A DNA stretch of 64,000 nucleotides from an uncultured Marvinbryantia sp. (GTDB lineage Bacteria > Bacillota > Clostridia > Lachnospirales > Lachnospiraceae). The stretch's first letter is position 1. Every line of letters starts with the position of its first letter. The notes under the pieces were generated by a model, which was not told the origin of the DNA, did not search any database, and saw only the letters and a list, made by a program, of their open reading frames with translations. Location: positions 62,001-126,000 of the forward strand of contig CAKRON010000001.1 in NCBI GenBank assembly GCA_934373455.1, read 5' to 3'. A program made the translations under genes and the position numbers. Shown here one piece after another: positions 63,229 to 64,000 of the stretch.

Positions 63229-64000
63229 TTTTAATACCTCTATCCTTTTTCCTTCATAATCCTTGATTCCCTGTATTTCCAATCCCATAGACTGATAATT
63301 TTGTATTTCTGTTATCAGTCTATCTGTCATTCTTTCTCCAGGCAGTACCAGTGGGATTCCTGGTGGATAAAGATAAATATATTCACCGCACACCCTGTCT
63401 TTGCTTTCTGATAACGTTACAATTTCCTTCTCACACTTATCTGCTTCCGATATTGTCATACGCTGTTCCGGCTGTTGAAATTCCTCTCTGCTCATTCTTT
63501 CATTTTTTTCTGTTATTTCCACAAAAGATGTGGAGATTGTTTTCGAAATGTGGATAAGTGCATTTTTTAATCTATCGAATCCTTCCTGCGTATCCGCTAT
63601 ACTGGTCAGGGCTATCACATATCCTGCTGCCGCCATCTCCATTTCCAGCTGGTATTCGTTTCTCAAAAGATCTGCCAGCTCCTGTCCGTTCATTCCATCT
63701 GCAGCAATGATTAATTTTCCTGAATCCATTTTTTCATGATTTTCCAAAGGCAAAAGATGAATATGTGGAACATCTTTTATTTCTTCTCTAAATTGCTCTA
63801 ACTTCTCTGCATATGCTTCAAACAGCTCATCTCCCCGTTCATTGATCAGTTGTACACATTGATCCATTCCTGCCATAAATACATATGATGGGCTGCTCGT
63901 TTCAAAAATGTCCAGATATTTTTTTACCTGTTCTGTTAATTTTTCAGCTTCTTTATTCACATGAAGCAATGCTGTCTGAGTCATAGACGGAAGAGTTTTA
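63211..64000 (-). CDS. Orn/Lys/Arg decarboxylase (PLP-dependent, fold I), partial at right edge
   Basis: About 263 C-terminal residues are visible; the frame stays open to the edge and reads KTLPSMTQTALLH, where the first Lys (63997-63999) is probably the PLP-binding lysine of the HKTLP motif. Further on are SPSYVFMAGMDQC and GEYIYLYPPGIPLVLPGE, typical of YaaO/SpeA-type decarboxylases. Makes a polyamine precursor from arginine, lysine or ornithine. The N-terminal half lies outside. In Bacillus yaaO is next to tmk-holB; here 34 kb of polysaccharide genes intervene. Confidence 0.9.
   Translation of the reverse strand, partial: KTLPSMTQTALLHVNKEAEKLTEQVKKYLDIFETSSPSYVFMAGMDQCVQLINERGDELFEAYAEKLEQFREEIKDVPHIHLLPLENHEKMDSGKLIIAADGMNGQELADLLRNEYQLEMEMAAAGYVIALTSIADTQEGFDRLKNALIHISKTISTSFVEITEKNERMSREEFQQPEQRMTISEADKCEKEIVTLSESKDRVCGEYIYLYPPGIPLVLPGERMTDRLITEIQNYQSMGLEIQGIKDYEGKRIEVLKNVRGI

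Overview
The window looks like chromosome of an anaerobic Firmicute of the family Lachnospiraceae. I infer this from moderate-to-low GC, strong AGGAGG-type ribosome sites, an Rpn-type nuclease/transposase, a TRAP sugar-acid operon, a NEW3-domain ABC exporter, a holB-yaaT-trmN6-rsmI block, and TagF-like wall-polymer genes. I cannot name a species. No rRNA, tRNA, CRISPR array, insertion sequence or prophage was recognised.

Left part (1-29 kb). A partial MacB-type exporter (FtsX permease plus ATPase) runs off the left edge. Next come a shikimate-kinase-like gene, an Rpn nuclease with a truncated tandem duplicate, and a leftward catabolic operon (about 14.0 to 4.0 kb): zinc dehydrogenase, class I aldolase, FGGY kinase, three TRAP transporter genes, D-2-hydroxyacid dehydrogenase, glucose-6-phosphate isomerase and glycerate 2-kinase. 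An RpiR-type regulator lies just upstream. I infer a sugar-acid pathway that splits a keto-acid phosphate by retro-aldol cleavage into DHAP and a C3 acid that enters glycolysis through glycerate. Then follow a MATE pump, a NEW3/ABC-2 three-gene exporter, an orphan response regulator with a degenerate receiver, a phosphate-type operon (Na/Pi cotransporter, PhoB-like regulator, PhoR-like kinase) with visible Pho-box repeats, and the housekeeping block rsmI-trmN6-yaaT-holB-gmk-like.

Right part (29.4-63.2 kb). A roughly 34-kb cell-surface polysaccharide locus lies between the gmk-like gene and an Orn/Lys/Arg decarboxylase that runs off the right edge. In Bacillus subtilis the homologous genes are neighbours (yaaO-tmk-...-holB-yaaT-...-yabB-...-yabC), so the locus appears inserted at this junction. 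It holds two Wzm/Wzt-type ABC exporters, one with and one without a C-terminal glycan-binding domain. It also holds two complete TagF-like transferases plus one degenerate relative, an LTA-synthase-like phosphotransferase and many GT2/GT4/GT8 glycosyltransferases. UDP-galactopyranose mutase, O-acyltransferases and rmlA-rmlB-rmlC complete it. This suggests at least one rhamnose- and galactofuranose-containing glycan decorated with polyol-phosphate and acyl groups. No rmlD, initiating phosphoglycosyltransferase or LCP ligase is in the window. The 51.3-58.2 kb part is clearly more AT-rich and looks separately acquired. A MerR-methyltransferase fusion and a nucleotidyltransferase are expressed from overlapping divergent promoters at the right end.
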